DNA of 12,102 nucleotides from an uncultured Bacteriovorax sp. (GCA_946482295.1 CAMLRB010000108.1:1-12102); one strand, 5' to 3'. Numbered from the stretch's first letter, positions 1 to 8,646 are shown. Numbers and translations are program-made. The notes: generated from the sequence alone by a model not told the origin.

Positions 1-481
1 CCTCTTTAAATACGTTCACGAACTCTGGACGCTCCGGACGAGGACCGACAAAAGACATTGTTCCATTAAGAACGTTGAACAATTGAAGAAGTTCATCAAG
101 GTGACTAGCGCGAAGAAATTTTCCAAGTCTTGTTACGCGTGGATCGTTTTTTGTAGAAAACACAGCTCCCGTATTTGCTTCAGCATCAGCAACCATTGTT
201 CTGAATTTGTAAATTCTAAAAAGTTTTCCATCCTTACCTACTCTCACTTGAGAATATAGAACATCACCTCTCATAAAAAGTTTTATAGCGATACTCACAA
301 TGAGAAGTATAGGTGAAAGTAAGATGAGTAAGAAGATAGCGAATGATACTTCAAAAATCAGACTGGCCGTTTCGCCAATTCTTATTTGCTTAAAAAGGGG
401 TGAATCTGAATAGAAATACGAGGCCAGATCAAATTCTGACTTTTTATAGTTGCCAGATGTGACTGAAGTTAAATGATTCAT
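1..481 (-). CDS. Polyprenyl-phosphate sugar-phosphate transferase (bacterial sugar transferase, PglC/WcaJ type), 3' end cut by window edge
   Basis: Reading the minus strand from ATG at 481 gives 160 codons with no stop before the left edge, so the C-terminus is missing. A family member of this kind transfers a sugar-1-phosphate from a UDP-sugar to undecaprenyl phosphate at the inner membrane, starting O-antigen, capsule or exopolysaccharide repeats. Seen: a single hydrophobic segment at about residues 39-69 containing the Ser-Pro pair (56-57) that breaks the re-entrant helix in PglC, the YKFRTM motif (91-96), and the block LDELLQLFNVL (128-138) followed by MSFVGPRPE (142-150). D129-E130 correspond to the catalytic Asp-Glu dyad of PglC. 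Only one membrane segment is seen before the catalytic core, which suits the short monotopic form rather than the long WcaJ form with four extra helices. A GGAG ribosome site lies 7 nt before the ATG. galE ends 66 bp upstream on the same strand with no hairpin between, so co-transcription is likely. The sugar used cannot be read from the sequence. Confidence 0.9.
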   Translation of the reverse strand, partial: MNHLTSVTSGNYKKSEFDLASYFYSDSPLFKQIRIGETASLIFEVSFAIFLLILLSPILLIVSIAIKLFMRGDVLYSQVRVGKDGKLFRIYKFRTMVADAEANTGAVFSTKNDPRVTRLGKFLRASHLDELLQLFNVLNGTMSFVGPRPERPEFVNVFKE

Positions 482-547
482 AGTAAACTCCGATCGAATG
501 AAAGAAATCGTTTTAATTATTTTTGTCTAAAAATTCAATTTAAAGTT

Positions 548-1528
548 TTATGAAATTTGCCCTAACTTTTTCTCCCAATTCACAGCGGTTTCCACGATGT
601 AAGAGAGATCGTTATATTTAGGTTCCCAACCAAGTACCGCTTTAATTTTTTCTGCTTCAGATATGAGGGCCACCGCATCTCCGTCTCTTCGAGGAGAAAC
701 TTTTACGTTTAATTTTTGACTAGTTAATGCTTCGATTTCACTTAAAACTTGCTTCACAGAAAAGCCAAATCCATAACCACAGTTAAGAACCTGCGATTTT
801 TTATTTTTATCGAGATAATCAAGAGCATCTAAATGTGCTTGAGCAAGATCATCCACGTGAATAAAGTCACGAATACATGTCCCATCGAATGTTTGATAAT
901 CATCACCGAAAATAGACATCGATTCTCTTTTACCAGTCGCAAGCTCCGCGGCCGTTTTAATGAGATGTGTGGCCTTTGGAGTTGATTGACCGATCTTCCC
1001 TTCTTTACTTGCACCAGCGACGTTAAAGTATCTGAGGGCCACATAGGAAAAGTCATGAGCATTTGCTACATCTTCGAGCATCCACTCAGTCATGAGTTTT
1101 GAACGTCCATAAGGATTGATGGGATTCGTAGGTGTTTTTTCAGAAGCAATTCCGATATCTGGCATTCCATAGACGGCCGCAGTTGAAGAAAAAATAAACT
1201 TCTTTGTGCCAAACTTTAAACATGTATTAATAAGATTAAATGTATTGAGAGTATTGTTTTTATAATAAAGCGTGGGGTTTACAACACTTTCAGGAACGAC
1301 AATACTTCCTGCAAAGTTAAGAACTGCCTCAATTTTATAGTTAGTAAAAATTTTATCTAGAAGCTCTTGATCTCCAATATCACCAACAATTAACTCTCCA
1401 TAGAGGATGTTTTCTTTTCTTCCTGTTGAGAGATTATCAAGAACAAGTATGTCTTTTGTTCTTTTTCCCAAGAGAGAAATAACATGTGAGCCTATGTATC
1501 CAGCTCCGCCTGTTACTAAAATCGTCAT
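548..1528 (-). CDS. galE: UDP-glucose 4-epimerase
   Basis: The 326-residue protein is a complete extended short-chain dehydrogenase. It interconverts UDP-glucose and UDP-galactose (some members also the N-acetyl forms) through a tightly bound NAD, in the cytoplasm. Seen: the Rossmann glycine motif TGGAGYIG at 6-13, the catalytic Ser in SSTAAVYG (114-121), the Tyr-x-x-x-Lys pair Y140/K144, YFNVAGA at 167-173, and the sugar-binding RRDGDAVALIS near 280-290, all in the GalE order and at normal GalE length. The ATG at 1528 has AGGA 7 nt upstream. It sits upstream of a sugar-phosphate transferase on the same strand, so its product probably feeds surface polysaccharide synthesis rather than galactose use; no galK or galT is in view. 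Substrate breadth (Gal versus GalNAc) cannot be judged from the motifs. Confidence 0.95.
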   Translation of the reverse strand: MTILVTGGAGYIGSHVISLLGKRTKDILVLDNLSTGRKENILYGELIVGDIGDQELLDKIFTNYKIEAVLNFAGSIVVPESVVNPTLYYKNNTLNTFNLINTCLKFGTKKFIFSSTAAVYGMPDIGIASEKTPTNPINPYGRSKLMTEWMLEDVANAHDFSYVALRYFNVAGASKEGKIGQSTPKATHLIKTAAELATGKRESMSIFGDDYQTFDGTCIRDFIHVDDLAQAHLDALDYLDKNKKSQVLNCGYGFGFSVKQVLSEIEALTSQKLNVKVSPRRDGDAVALISEAEKIKAVLGWEPKYNDLSYIVETAVNWEKKLGQIS

Positions 1529-1789
1529 AAAGCTTTTCCTTCAAAAAATTTCGACGAACGTAACACGCGAAACATTTACGATTAAGGGCGTTGAAAATTT
1601 TATAGTTATAAAGTGGTCGACGCGTTTTTTTAGATTCACTGTCCCGAGTTGTGAATGATAAAAATTTTTGTGATGAAATATTCACAAATCAACATTGCGA
1701 AGTATGACGAACTAATTTGATGACAAAAAAAAGAGACCGGAACTTCCGGTCTCTTTTAAAAATATCTGCTGATGAATATCAGTAAATGA
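1529..1789. other. Intergenic region upstream of galE
   Basis: This 261-bp gap lies between galE and the GH5 gene, both on the minus strand. Its right part holds the GH5 terminator. The rest must carry any galE promoter. AT-rich TATAA-like stretches occur around 1600-1611, but I see no convincing -35/-10 pair. It contains three copies of ATTCAC or its complement: 1634-1639, 1651-1656 (inverted) and 1680-1685. Two of them form a perfect 8-bp inverted repeat (1649-1656 with 1680-1687). Short ORFs here have no ribosome site and no family resemblance. Confidence 0.6.
1725..1757. terminator. Intrinsic terminator after the GH5 gene, bidirectional in form
   Basis: AAGAGACCGG (1731-1740) pairs with CCGGTCTCTT (1746-1755) around a 5-nt loop, preceded by six A's (1725-1730) and followed by T's. 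Read on the minus strand, the hairpin ends in a T run, as expected for Rho-independent termination about 35 nt after the GH5 stop codon. The plus-strand reading also has a short T run, but no plus-strand gene feeds it. Confidence 0.9.
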
Positions 1790-3163
1790 TTATCTATTGT
1801 GCTCTTCTAGAAGGAGATCTCTAATAAAAACACCTTCTCCACCTGTCCCGCCTTTTAAAGTCCAATCGGAATTAAACATGCGTGGACCCCAGAGTGTATC
1901 AAACGACCAAGCTGTCCAACTTGTGTTGTATGTGCGCATCCAAGATTCGAACGCTGTCCCGAACGACAAATCCCCGCCTTCTGTCCCGCCTGTTTCAAAT
2001 CCCCATTCAGTAAAGAACATAGGATACTTTTGGATGACTGGAAGATAGCGCGAGTTCCACATTGTTTCTGTTTGATTGCTATAAACATGTCCAACGTAAA
2101 CGAGATTAGATCCTGCAACCGGATCAGTTGCGGCACCTGCCATGTGTGATGACCAATAAGGACCACCAACGAGAATGAGGTTTTGGGGAGCAACACTTCT
2201 AATGAGATTCACTGCTGGTTGAGCGATTGTTGTTTTCCATGTTGACCAATTATCAGGAAGAATTGGCTCATTGAAAATTTCATAAAGTACGTATGGATTG
2301 TTTGCAAATTTTGGGGCCATGTAAGACCAGAACTGTTGAACTTTGGGCCATAGGTTTTGATAGTCACTCACATAGTGAAGATCAATGATGACATAAATTC
2401 CTTTCGCCGTTAATTCATCGACGAGAGGCTTCACATGAGCATTAAAATACTTTTCACCACCATTTGTAGTACTGAACCATCCTTCATCTGGATAATTAAC
2501 GTTACCTGGTAGAATGGGAAGACGTACAACTTCAGCAAAGTATTGATCAGTCGCCAAGTTTGCAACAGTTCTCGCGGTCGCTCCTGGTCTCTCCCATGTT
2601 TTTTTATTCAAGTGTTCAGGGTCAGCAATATTCACACCTTTTAAAACAACTTGAAGACCTTGATCATCGACGATTTTATTTCCTTCAACTCGCAGCCATC
2701 CTTGAGTTGTTGATGGCGGTGGAGGAGTTGTTGGAGGCGGAGGTGTTGGTGTGGGAGAAACACCTTTCCCTGTTAATGAAAGAGTTGCTTCTGTCCACGT
2801 CCAGGTTTTACCTGGATAATAACCTAGAACATATTGTCCGCTGTAATCACCTGCACTTGTTGGAGCAAACTGAATGTTGACCGAACAAGTTTTGTTCGCA
2901 TTCACAATGTATCCTTTCGACTGATCATACTTACAAGTACCACCTGTTAATTTAAAGAAACTGCTTCCCGTGAACCAATAGCTATCCAGTCGAACTTGAG
3001 AGTTGCTGGCGTTTTTAACTGTGTAGGTAATAGTTTTCGTACTCCCCACATTGACATCACCAAAAGCTGTTGGATTGACGAATGTAATAGGTGCGGCCAT
3101 CGCGGCTTCAGAACTGACAGCAAGGGCAAAGGCCAAACTCGCAATGTACTTCCATGTCTTCAT
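1790..3163 (-). CDS. Secreted GH5 endoglucanase-like glycoside hydrolase with N-terminal choice-of-anchor D domain
   Basis: The 457-residue protein has three parts after a Sec signal peptide (1-23, ending AMA). Residues about 25-135 form an immunoglobulin-like 'choice-of-anchor D' (ASPM/HYDIN-like) module, with VGSTKTITYTVKN (39-51), FAPTSAGDYSG (99-109) and two cysteines (C77, C93) that could form a disulfide. Residues 137-153 are a Pro/Thr linker. From about 155 to the end is a glycoside hydrolase family 5 barrel. All eight residues classically conserved in GH5 can be matched: R214, H263, N298, E299 (acid/base, in YEIFNEP), H359, Y361, E386 (nucleophile, in FFTEWGFE) and W419. The length of the barrel is typical. 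Family members cleave beta-1,4-glucans or related beta-glycans by a retaining mechanism; the exact substrate is not readable. The enzyme should act in the periplasm, at the surface or outside the cell. AGGA lies 8 nt before the ATG. It is a single-gene unit, with its own terminator and a hairpin separating it from uvrB. Confidence 0.93.
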   Translation of the reverse strand: MKTWKYIASLAFALAVSSEAAMAAPITFVNPTAFGDVNVGSTKTITYTVKNASNSQVRLDSYWFTGSSFFKLTGGTCKYDQSKGYIVNANKTCSVNIQFAPTSAGDYSGQYVLGYYPGKTWTWTEATLSLTGKGVSPTPTPPPPTTPPPPSTTQGWLRVEGNKIVDDQGLQVVLKGVNIADPEHLNKKTWERPGATARTVANLATDQYFAEVVRLPILPGNVNYPDEGWFSTTNGGEKYFNAHVKPLVDELTAKGIYVIIDLHYVSDYQNLWPKVQQFWSYMAPKFANNPYVLYEIFNEPILPDNWSTWKTTIAQPAVNLIRSVAPQNLILVGGPYWSSHMAGAATDPVAGSNLVYVGHVYSNQTETMWNSRYLPVIQKYPMFFTEWGFETGGTEGGDLSFGTAFESWMRTYNTSWTAWSFDTLWGPRMFNSDWTLKGGTGGEGVFIRDLLLEEHNR

Positions 3164-3256
3164 TAAGCGTCCTTGATCAAATTAATTTGAAAAACGTATT
3201 CTTTTTGTTTCGGATGAAACGAAAATCATCTTGATTCTTTTTAAAGAACTTTATGA

Positions 3257-3273
3257 AGCATGTTAGATGCCAA
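3257..3273 (-). promoter_or_regulatory. Candidate sigma-54 (-24/-12) promoter for the GH5 gene
   Basis: On the minus strand the 17-base stretch begins TTGGCA and ends TGCT. The GG and GC doublets start 12 bases apart, exactly as in the consensus TTGGCACG-N4-TTGCW. Mismatches are the CG after TTGGCA (here TC) and the first T of TTGC (here A). The start point would lie near 3246, leaving a leader of about 80 nt before the ATG at 3163. No upstream activator site could be identified. This is a by-eye match in AT-rich DNA and is unproven. Confidence 0.4.
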
Positions 3274-3327
3274 TGAAATGCGTAGTTTAAGAGTGAAAAT
3301 GGGACTGAGTATTTAAGTTTAAAGGAG

Positions 3328-3356
3328 TTGCTCAGTGATAAAAAATCACTGAGCAA
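3328..3356 (-). terminator. Hairpin just after the uvrB stop codon, probable transcript end
   Basis: TTGCTCAGTGAT (3328-3339) and ATCACTGAGCAA (3345-3356) form a perfect 12-bp stem with an AAAAA loop, starting 7 nt past the uvrB stop. On the minus strand it is followed by CTCCTTTAAACTT, which is not a clean T run, so it may be a weak intrinsic terminator or a 3'-end stabilising hairpin. The plus-strand reading has a somewhat better T-rich tail. Confidence 0.65.
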
Positions 3357-3363
3357 TTTAGTT

Positions 3364-5370
<2,007 letters not shown>

Positions 5371-5385
5371 GACTGTTTTGACTTC

Positions 5386-5414
5386 TATAATGTTCTTATG
5401 AAATTACAAAGCAA
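5386..5414. promoter_or_regulatory. Overlapping divergent promoters of uvrB (-) and lysA (+) sharing a near-palindromic -10
   Basis: The plus strand has a perfect TATAAT at 5386-5391, 6 bases before the lysA ATG at 5398; its -35 partner (TTCTTC, 5363-5368, 17-bp spacer) is weak. The same DNA read on the minus strand gives CATTAT (5392-5387). With TTGCTT at 5414-5409 and a 16-bp spacer this is a reasonable uvrB promoter. Predicted start points are about 5398 for lysA and 5380 for uvrB, 18 bp apart. Assignment is by eye; no transcript data. Confidence 0.45.
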
Positions 5415-6645
5415 AACAGCAAATGGCAACATGCTACCAAGTCCCCTCCAATACAAGAACAATCAACTCTTCTTTGATGGAGTGAAACTACAAACGCTTG
5501 CCGCGAAAAGACCGACTCCTTTTTACTTATATAGCAAGAAAACGCTCAAGCATTATTTCACCCATTTTCTTGAGAGTTCTCGTCGCTATGAAATCCCTTC
5601 TCCTCTCGTTTGTTATGCTTTGAAGGCCAATTCAAACATTGAAGTCCTAAAGACCTTAAAGGCCCTGGGAAGTGGGGCCGATGTTGTTTCCGGTGGCGAA
5701 CTTAAGAAGGCCATCAAGGCCGGAATTGATCCACAAAAAATCGTCTTTTCAGGAGTCGCTAAGTCTGAAAAAGAAATTGTTCTTGCGTTAAAAAGTGGAA
5801 AAAAAGGAATTTATTCCTTTAACGTCGAATCGATTGAAGAACTGGCCATGATTAATGATCTGGCCAAGAGAGAAAAGCGCCAGGCACGTGTGGCCTTTAG
5901 ATTAAATCCAAAAGTCGCGGCCAAAACACATAAACATATTTCAACGGGAAATAAGACCCACAAGTTTGGTCTTTTAAAAGAAGACATTATTGAAGCTCTG
6001 ACAGTCCAGGAATTCTGGACGAATACAACGTTGGTTGGACTCTCCATCCACATTGGAAGTCAGCTAACGGAAATGAAGGCAACAGTTCAGGCCATTAAAG
6101 AGCTCGCCAAACTCGCACTTGAAATCAAAATTCCTCTGGAATTTTTAGATGTCGGTGGTGGACTGGGAATCGATTACACCAAAGAAGAAAAACTCAAACT
6201 TGCTTCCATCGATCACTACATGGAAACAGTCTCTGAAGCTTTAAATGAATTTTATTATTCTCAAACTGATCATTGCCCACGAGTCGTTTTTGAACCAGGA
6301 AGAATTCTTGTTGGGAAAATGGGTGTACTCGTTTCTCGCGTCGTCCGCACGAAATTATCAGATCGCAATCACTTCACGATTATCGATGCAGGAATGAATG
6401 ATCTTATTCGACCGGCGCTCTATGAGGCGTATCACGAAGTTCTTCCTGCTGTGATGGACAAAGATCTTATCACTACAGATATCGTTGGCCCAATCTGTGA
6501 AACTTCAGATTGTTTTGGGACTAAAAGAAAACTTCCTAAACTCTCCGGCGGCGATCTCGTCGTTATCGACAATGCTGGAGCTTATGGACACACGATGGCC
6601 TCAAACTACAATGAAAGAGAAATAGCGAAAGAGTATCTTATCTGA
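5398..6645 (+). CDS. lysA: Diaminopimelate decarboxylase
   Basis: The protein (415 residues from this start) is a fold-type III PLP decarboxylase that converts meso-diaminopimelate to L-lysine and CO2, the last lysine step, in the cytoplasm. Seen: the PLP Schiff-base lysine K76 in YALKAN, H218 in SIHIGSQ, the phosphate-binding GGG (253-255), EPGR (299-302), the substrate loop CETSD (367-371), and AGAYG (393-397). The alanine-racemase-like barrel is roughly 45-300, with the beta domain after it. Two starts are possible. The ATG at 5398 has a TATAAT so close that the mRNA would be leaderless. The ATG at 5431 (codon 12) gives a more typical N-terminus, but has no good ribosome site either. The C-terminus is odd: after MASNYN (400-405) the protein ends within 10 residues, lacking the usual RPRPAEVLV-like tail of about 20 residues. 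Its TGA directly abuts the stop codon of the convergent capA-like gene. Confidence 0.95.
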   Translation: MKLQSKTANGNMLPSPLQYKNNQLFFDGVKLQTLAAKRPTPFYLYSKKTLKHYFTHFLESSRRYEIPSPLVCYALKANSNIEVLKTLKALGSGADVVSGGELKKAIKAGIDPQKIVFSGVAKSEKEIVLALKSGKKGIYSFNVESIEELAMINDLAKREKRQARVAFRLNPKVAAKTHKHISTGNKTHKFGLLKEDIIEALTVQEFWTNTTLVGLSIHIGSQLTEMKATVQAIKELAKLALEIKIPLEFLDVGGGLGIDYTKEEKLKLASIDHYMETVSEALNEFYYSQTDHCPRVVFEPGRILVGKMGVLVSRVVRTKLSDRNHFTIIDAGMNDLIRPALYEAYHEVLPAVMDKDLITTDIVGPICETSDCFGTKRKLPKLSGGDLVVIDNAGAYGHTMASNYNEREIAKEYLI

Positions 6646-7788
6646 TTAGTGAGAGCACATCTTCAAAGAGATATCATCACTTGGTTGATGGAGCCCCAGT
6701 TTTCCATACATGGAAGAGGCATATTTAAGAATCTCTTCATTATCTGTTTTTAAAACGGGCCTTATGATGACTCCATCTCTATATGTCGGAGTATAGGCCA
6801 CATTCACTATCTTCGCTTTCTCTATTTTGGATTTCGAAATTCCCAAGTAGGCCACAGTTCCAGTTTGTTTTTCTAAACCATTTTGACTGGCAACAAAATT
6901 TCCCAATGAATAAATGATTAAAGTCTCTCTTCCATTTTTTGTAACATATTTTTCCCATGGCTGCAGCACATGCGGATGAGAGCCAATTACGGCAATAGCG
7001 CCAGCATCTAGATATTTTCTCGCATAATATTTTTGATAATCTCTCGGTGTGGGCGAATATTCTACTCCCCAATGTGGAAGTACGACTAAAGCGTCCACAT
7101 CCGAACGCTTGGAAACGTCTTTTATGATCTTGAACAACTTATCCGTTTCACAGAAGAGAACCTGGTCATTGTTATCAGGAATATTTATATATTCGGTACA
7201 TCCTACAAAGGCCACTCGCATATTTTTAATAGGCACAATAGTAAAATACTCTCCATGAGGTTCATCAGATTTTCTTGTACCTACCAGCGGGAAATTAAGA
7301 GCACGAGCAGCAGATATCGATTTATCAATTCCAATGCTCAGTCTATCCATGGAATGATTATTGGCCATCGTAAGAAGATCAAAACCAGATTTTTTTAAAT
7401 CTGAAAAAATTCTTGGATGATAATTAAAAATGTAATTGGTTCCGGAATAAACAACATCATCGTAAATGAAACCTACATCTCCTCTATCTTTTCCATTTTT
7501 ATCAATTCCTTCTGCCACTGGTCCTTCAAGATTGGCCACTGAAAAATCGGCCTTATTGATCAACGGATCTGTTCTTTTCCAAATTTGGTCAAAATGTTTG
7601 GTTTCGGAAACGACTGACTGGTAGAGCGCTTTGTGAATGAGTATATCGCCGACAAATGAAATGACGATGGGCCGATTATTTGGATCACAAGAAGTAGAAT
7701 ATTTTAAATCGAGAGGATTTTCAACAATCACGTCTTGTGAATAGACAGTGCATGAATAGAGAATAAAAAATAGTAAGCGCATCTTCAT
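6646..7788 (-). CDS. CapA-family (poly-gamma-glutamate synthesis / metallophosphatase-like) exported protein
   Basis: The 380-residue protein has an N-terminal hydrophobic export signal (about 4-17) and then a CapA (PGA_cap) domain, a calcineurin-like metallophosphatase fold. Seen: FVGDILIH (45-52), NLEGP (86-90), MANNHSMDR (141-149) followed by GIDKS, PHWGVEY (238-244), GSHPHVLQPWE (269-279) and YSLGNFVASQ (293-302). The Asp, Asn and His residues in these motifs are the likely metal ligands by family analogy. Bacillus CapA is needed for poly-gamma-glutamate export, but most homologues in other bacteria have no proven role. No capB or capC lies nearby, so poly-glutamate synthesis should not be assumed. 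LYSC at 10-13 weakly resembles a lipobox, but cleavage after VYS (15-17) is equally plausible. GAGGAG about 6 nt before the ATG at 7788 fixes the start over the ATG at codon 3. It lies 54 bp after the HExxH gene with no hairpin between, probably the last gene of that run. Confidence 0.85.
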   Translation of the reverse strand: MKMRLLFFILYSCTVYSQDVIVENPLDLKYSTSCDPNNRPIVISFVGDILIHKALYQSVVSETKHFDQIWKRTDPLINKADFSVANLEGPVAEGIDKNGKDRGDVGFIYDDVVYSGTNYIFNYHPRIFSDLKKSGFDLLTMANNHSMDRLSIGIDKSISAARALNFPLVGTRKSDEPHGEYFTIVPIKNMRVAFVGCTEYINIPDNNDQVLFCETDKLFKIIKDVSKRSDVDALVVLPHWGVEYSPTPRDYQKYYARKYLDAGAIAVIGSHPHVLQPWEKYVTKNGRETLIIYSLGNFVASQNGLEKQTGTVAYLGISKSKIEKAKIVNVAYTPTYRDGVIIRPVLKTDNEEILKYASSMYGKLGLHQPSDDISLKMCSH

Positions 7789-7842
7789 GGAAAACTCCTC
7801 TTAAAGGAAATTTTTTTAGATACGCTTGTTTAGTATTTATCT

Positions 7843-8646
7843 TTATAGTTTGCAAGAAGTGACGTGAGGATTTATTTTTTCTGGCGTCGCCTCATAAAGA
7901 AACCCAATGTATTCCCTTCCAGCTATTTTTGGCACAGTCCAATTATAACTTGGATATTTTTTCATGTATTCGTTCTTCTTCGCTGAAGGAAGTTTTTCCC
8001 ATTCTTTGATAGACCATTTTTCAAATTCTGGACATGCAACGTGATAAGCATGAATACGTTCATGATTTAGTGTCAGCATCATATCTAGCATTACACTTTC
8101 GAGTGTCGCATTTTCTTGTTGAAGTGAGGCGTAAGGATTAAGACCAATAAGGGCCACTTTGTTTTTTAACGTGTCTGCCAGATTAACAACGCTCACTTCA
8201 CTTTCTTTTAACACGCGAGCTTTACACTGTTTCCCGGCCGCATTAGTTTTTAACCATGCTTGATATTTGTCTAAATCTTCATTGAGAATCGAAAAGCCTG
8301 AAGCATTACTGGCCATATCATCTGGAGAAAAAGTTGTAGGGCTAATCCAATTTCTAAAAACGAAATAACAATAAGCAATCGCTGGCAAATAGTTAGGGTC
8401 ATTGAAAGCGAGAAATTCTACTTTACTATCAATTGGGCTTTCTTTTGCCTTGAGGTCAGTAGGTTTTACGGGAGCAATGTCATTAGTCCCTGATTTAGAA
8501 AAAAGTTTTGATTGAACTTCGTCGCAGATGGAAAGTTTTTCTTTTTTAAATTGAAATGTAGCTTTGCAAAGACTGTGAAAATCAGATTTCGGTTCAGAAG
8601 AAAATAATGGTGAAACAATTAAGAAAGAAAGAAAAAAGATTTTCAT
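7843..8646 (-). CDS. Secreted protein of unknown family with an HExxH zinc-peptidase-like motif
   Basis: I do not recognise this 267-residue protein. It starts with a clear signal peptide (MKIFFLSFLIV, with cleavage near residue 17), so it should be periplasmic or secreted. Six cysteines remain after it (C27, C41, C93, C141, C205, C265), an even number that suits disulfides. The notable feature is NHERIHAYH at 194-202. HERIH (195-199) is an HExxH motif preceded by a hydrophobic helix-like stretch (186-193), as in zinc metallopeptidases. E245 or E252, in REYIGFLYEA (244-253), could be the third ligand as in gluzincins; the metzincin pattern is absent. The start is 8646, not an upstream ATG inside the nitroreductase gene: it gives the signal peptide, and AGGA sits 7 nt before it. 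That AGGA overlaps the TAG stop of the nitroreductase gene, indicating coupled translation. Peptidase activity is inference from the motif only. Confidence 0.75.
   Translation of the reverse strand: MKIFFLSFLIVSPLFSSEPKSDFHSLCKATFQFKKEKLSICDEVQSKLFSKSGTNDIAPVKPTDLKAKESPIDSKVEFLAFNDPNYLPAIAYCYFVFRNWISPTTFSPDDMASNASGFSILNEDLDKYQAWLKTNAAGKQCKARVLKESEVSVVNLADTLKNKVALIGLNPYASLQQENATLESVMLDMMLTLNHERIHAYHVACPEFEKWSIKEWEKLPSAKKNEYMKKYPSYNWTVPKIAGREYIGFLYEATPEKINPHVTSCKL

Noticed and set aside
1437..1685. Minus-strand ORF of 82 codons overlapping the galE 5' end
   Set aside because: Low-complexity basic peptide from AT-rich intergenic DNA, no ribosome site, and overlaps galE in another frame.
2560..2880. 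Plus-strand ORF of 106 codons inside the GH5 gene
   Set aside because: It lies antisense to a well-supported GH5 gene, has no family resemblance, and its Leu/Glu richness mirrors the Pro/Thr linker and neighbouring codons.
5378..5391. TTGACT and TATAAT as a lysA promoter pair
   Set aside because: The two hexamers are only 2 bp apart, far from the 16-18 bp needed, so TTGACT cannot be the -35 for this -10.
6670..6700. Hairpin CATCA...TGATG near the lysA-capA junction as terminator
   Set aside because: The stem is only about 5 bp and no T run follows on either strand.
7747..7755. Lipobox making the CapA-like protein a lipoprotein
   Set aside because: LYSC has tyrosine at the -2 position, which is atypical, and a signal peptidase I site follows shortly after, so anchoring is not supported.
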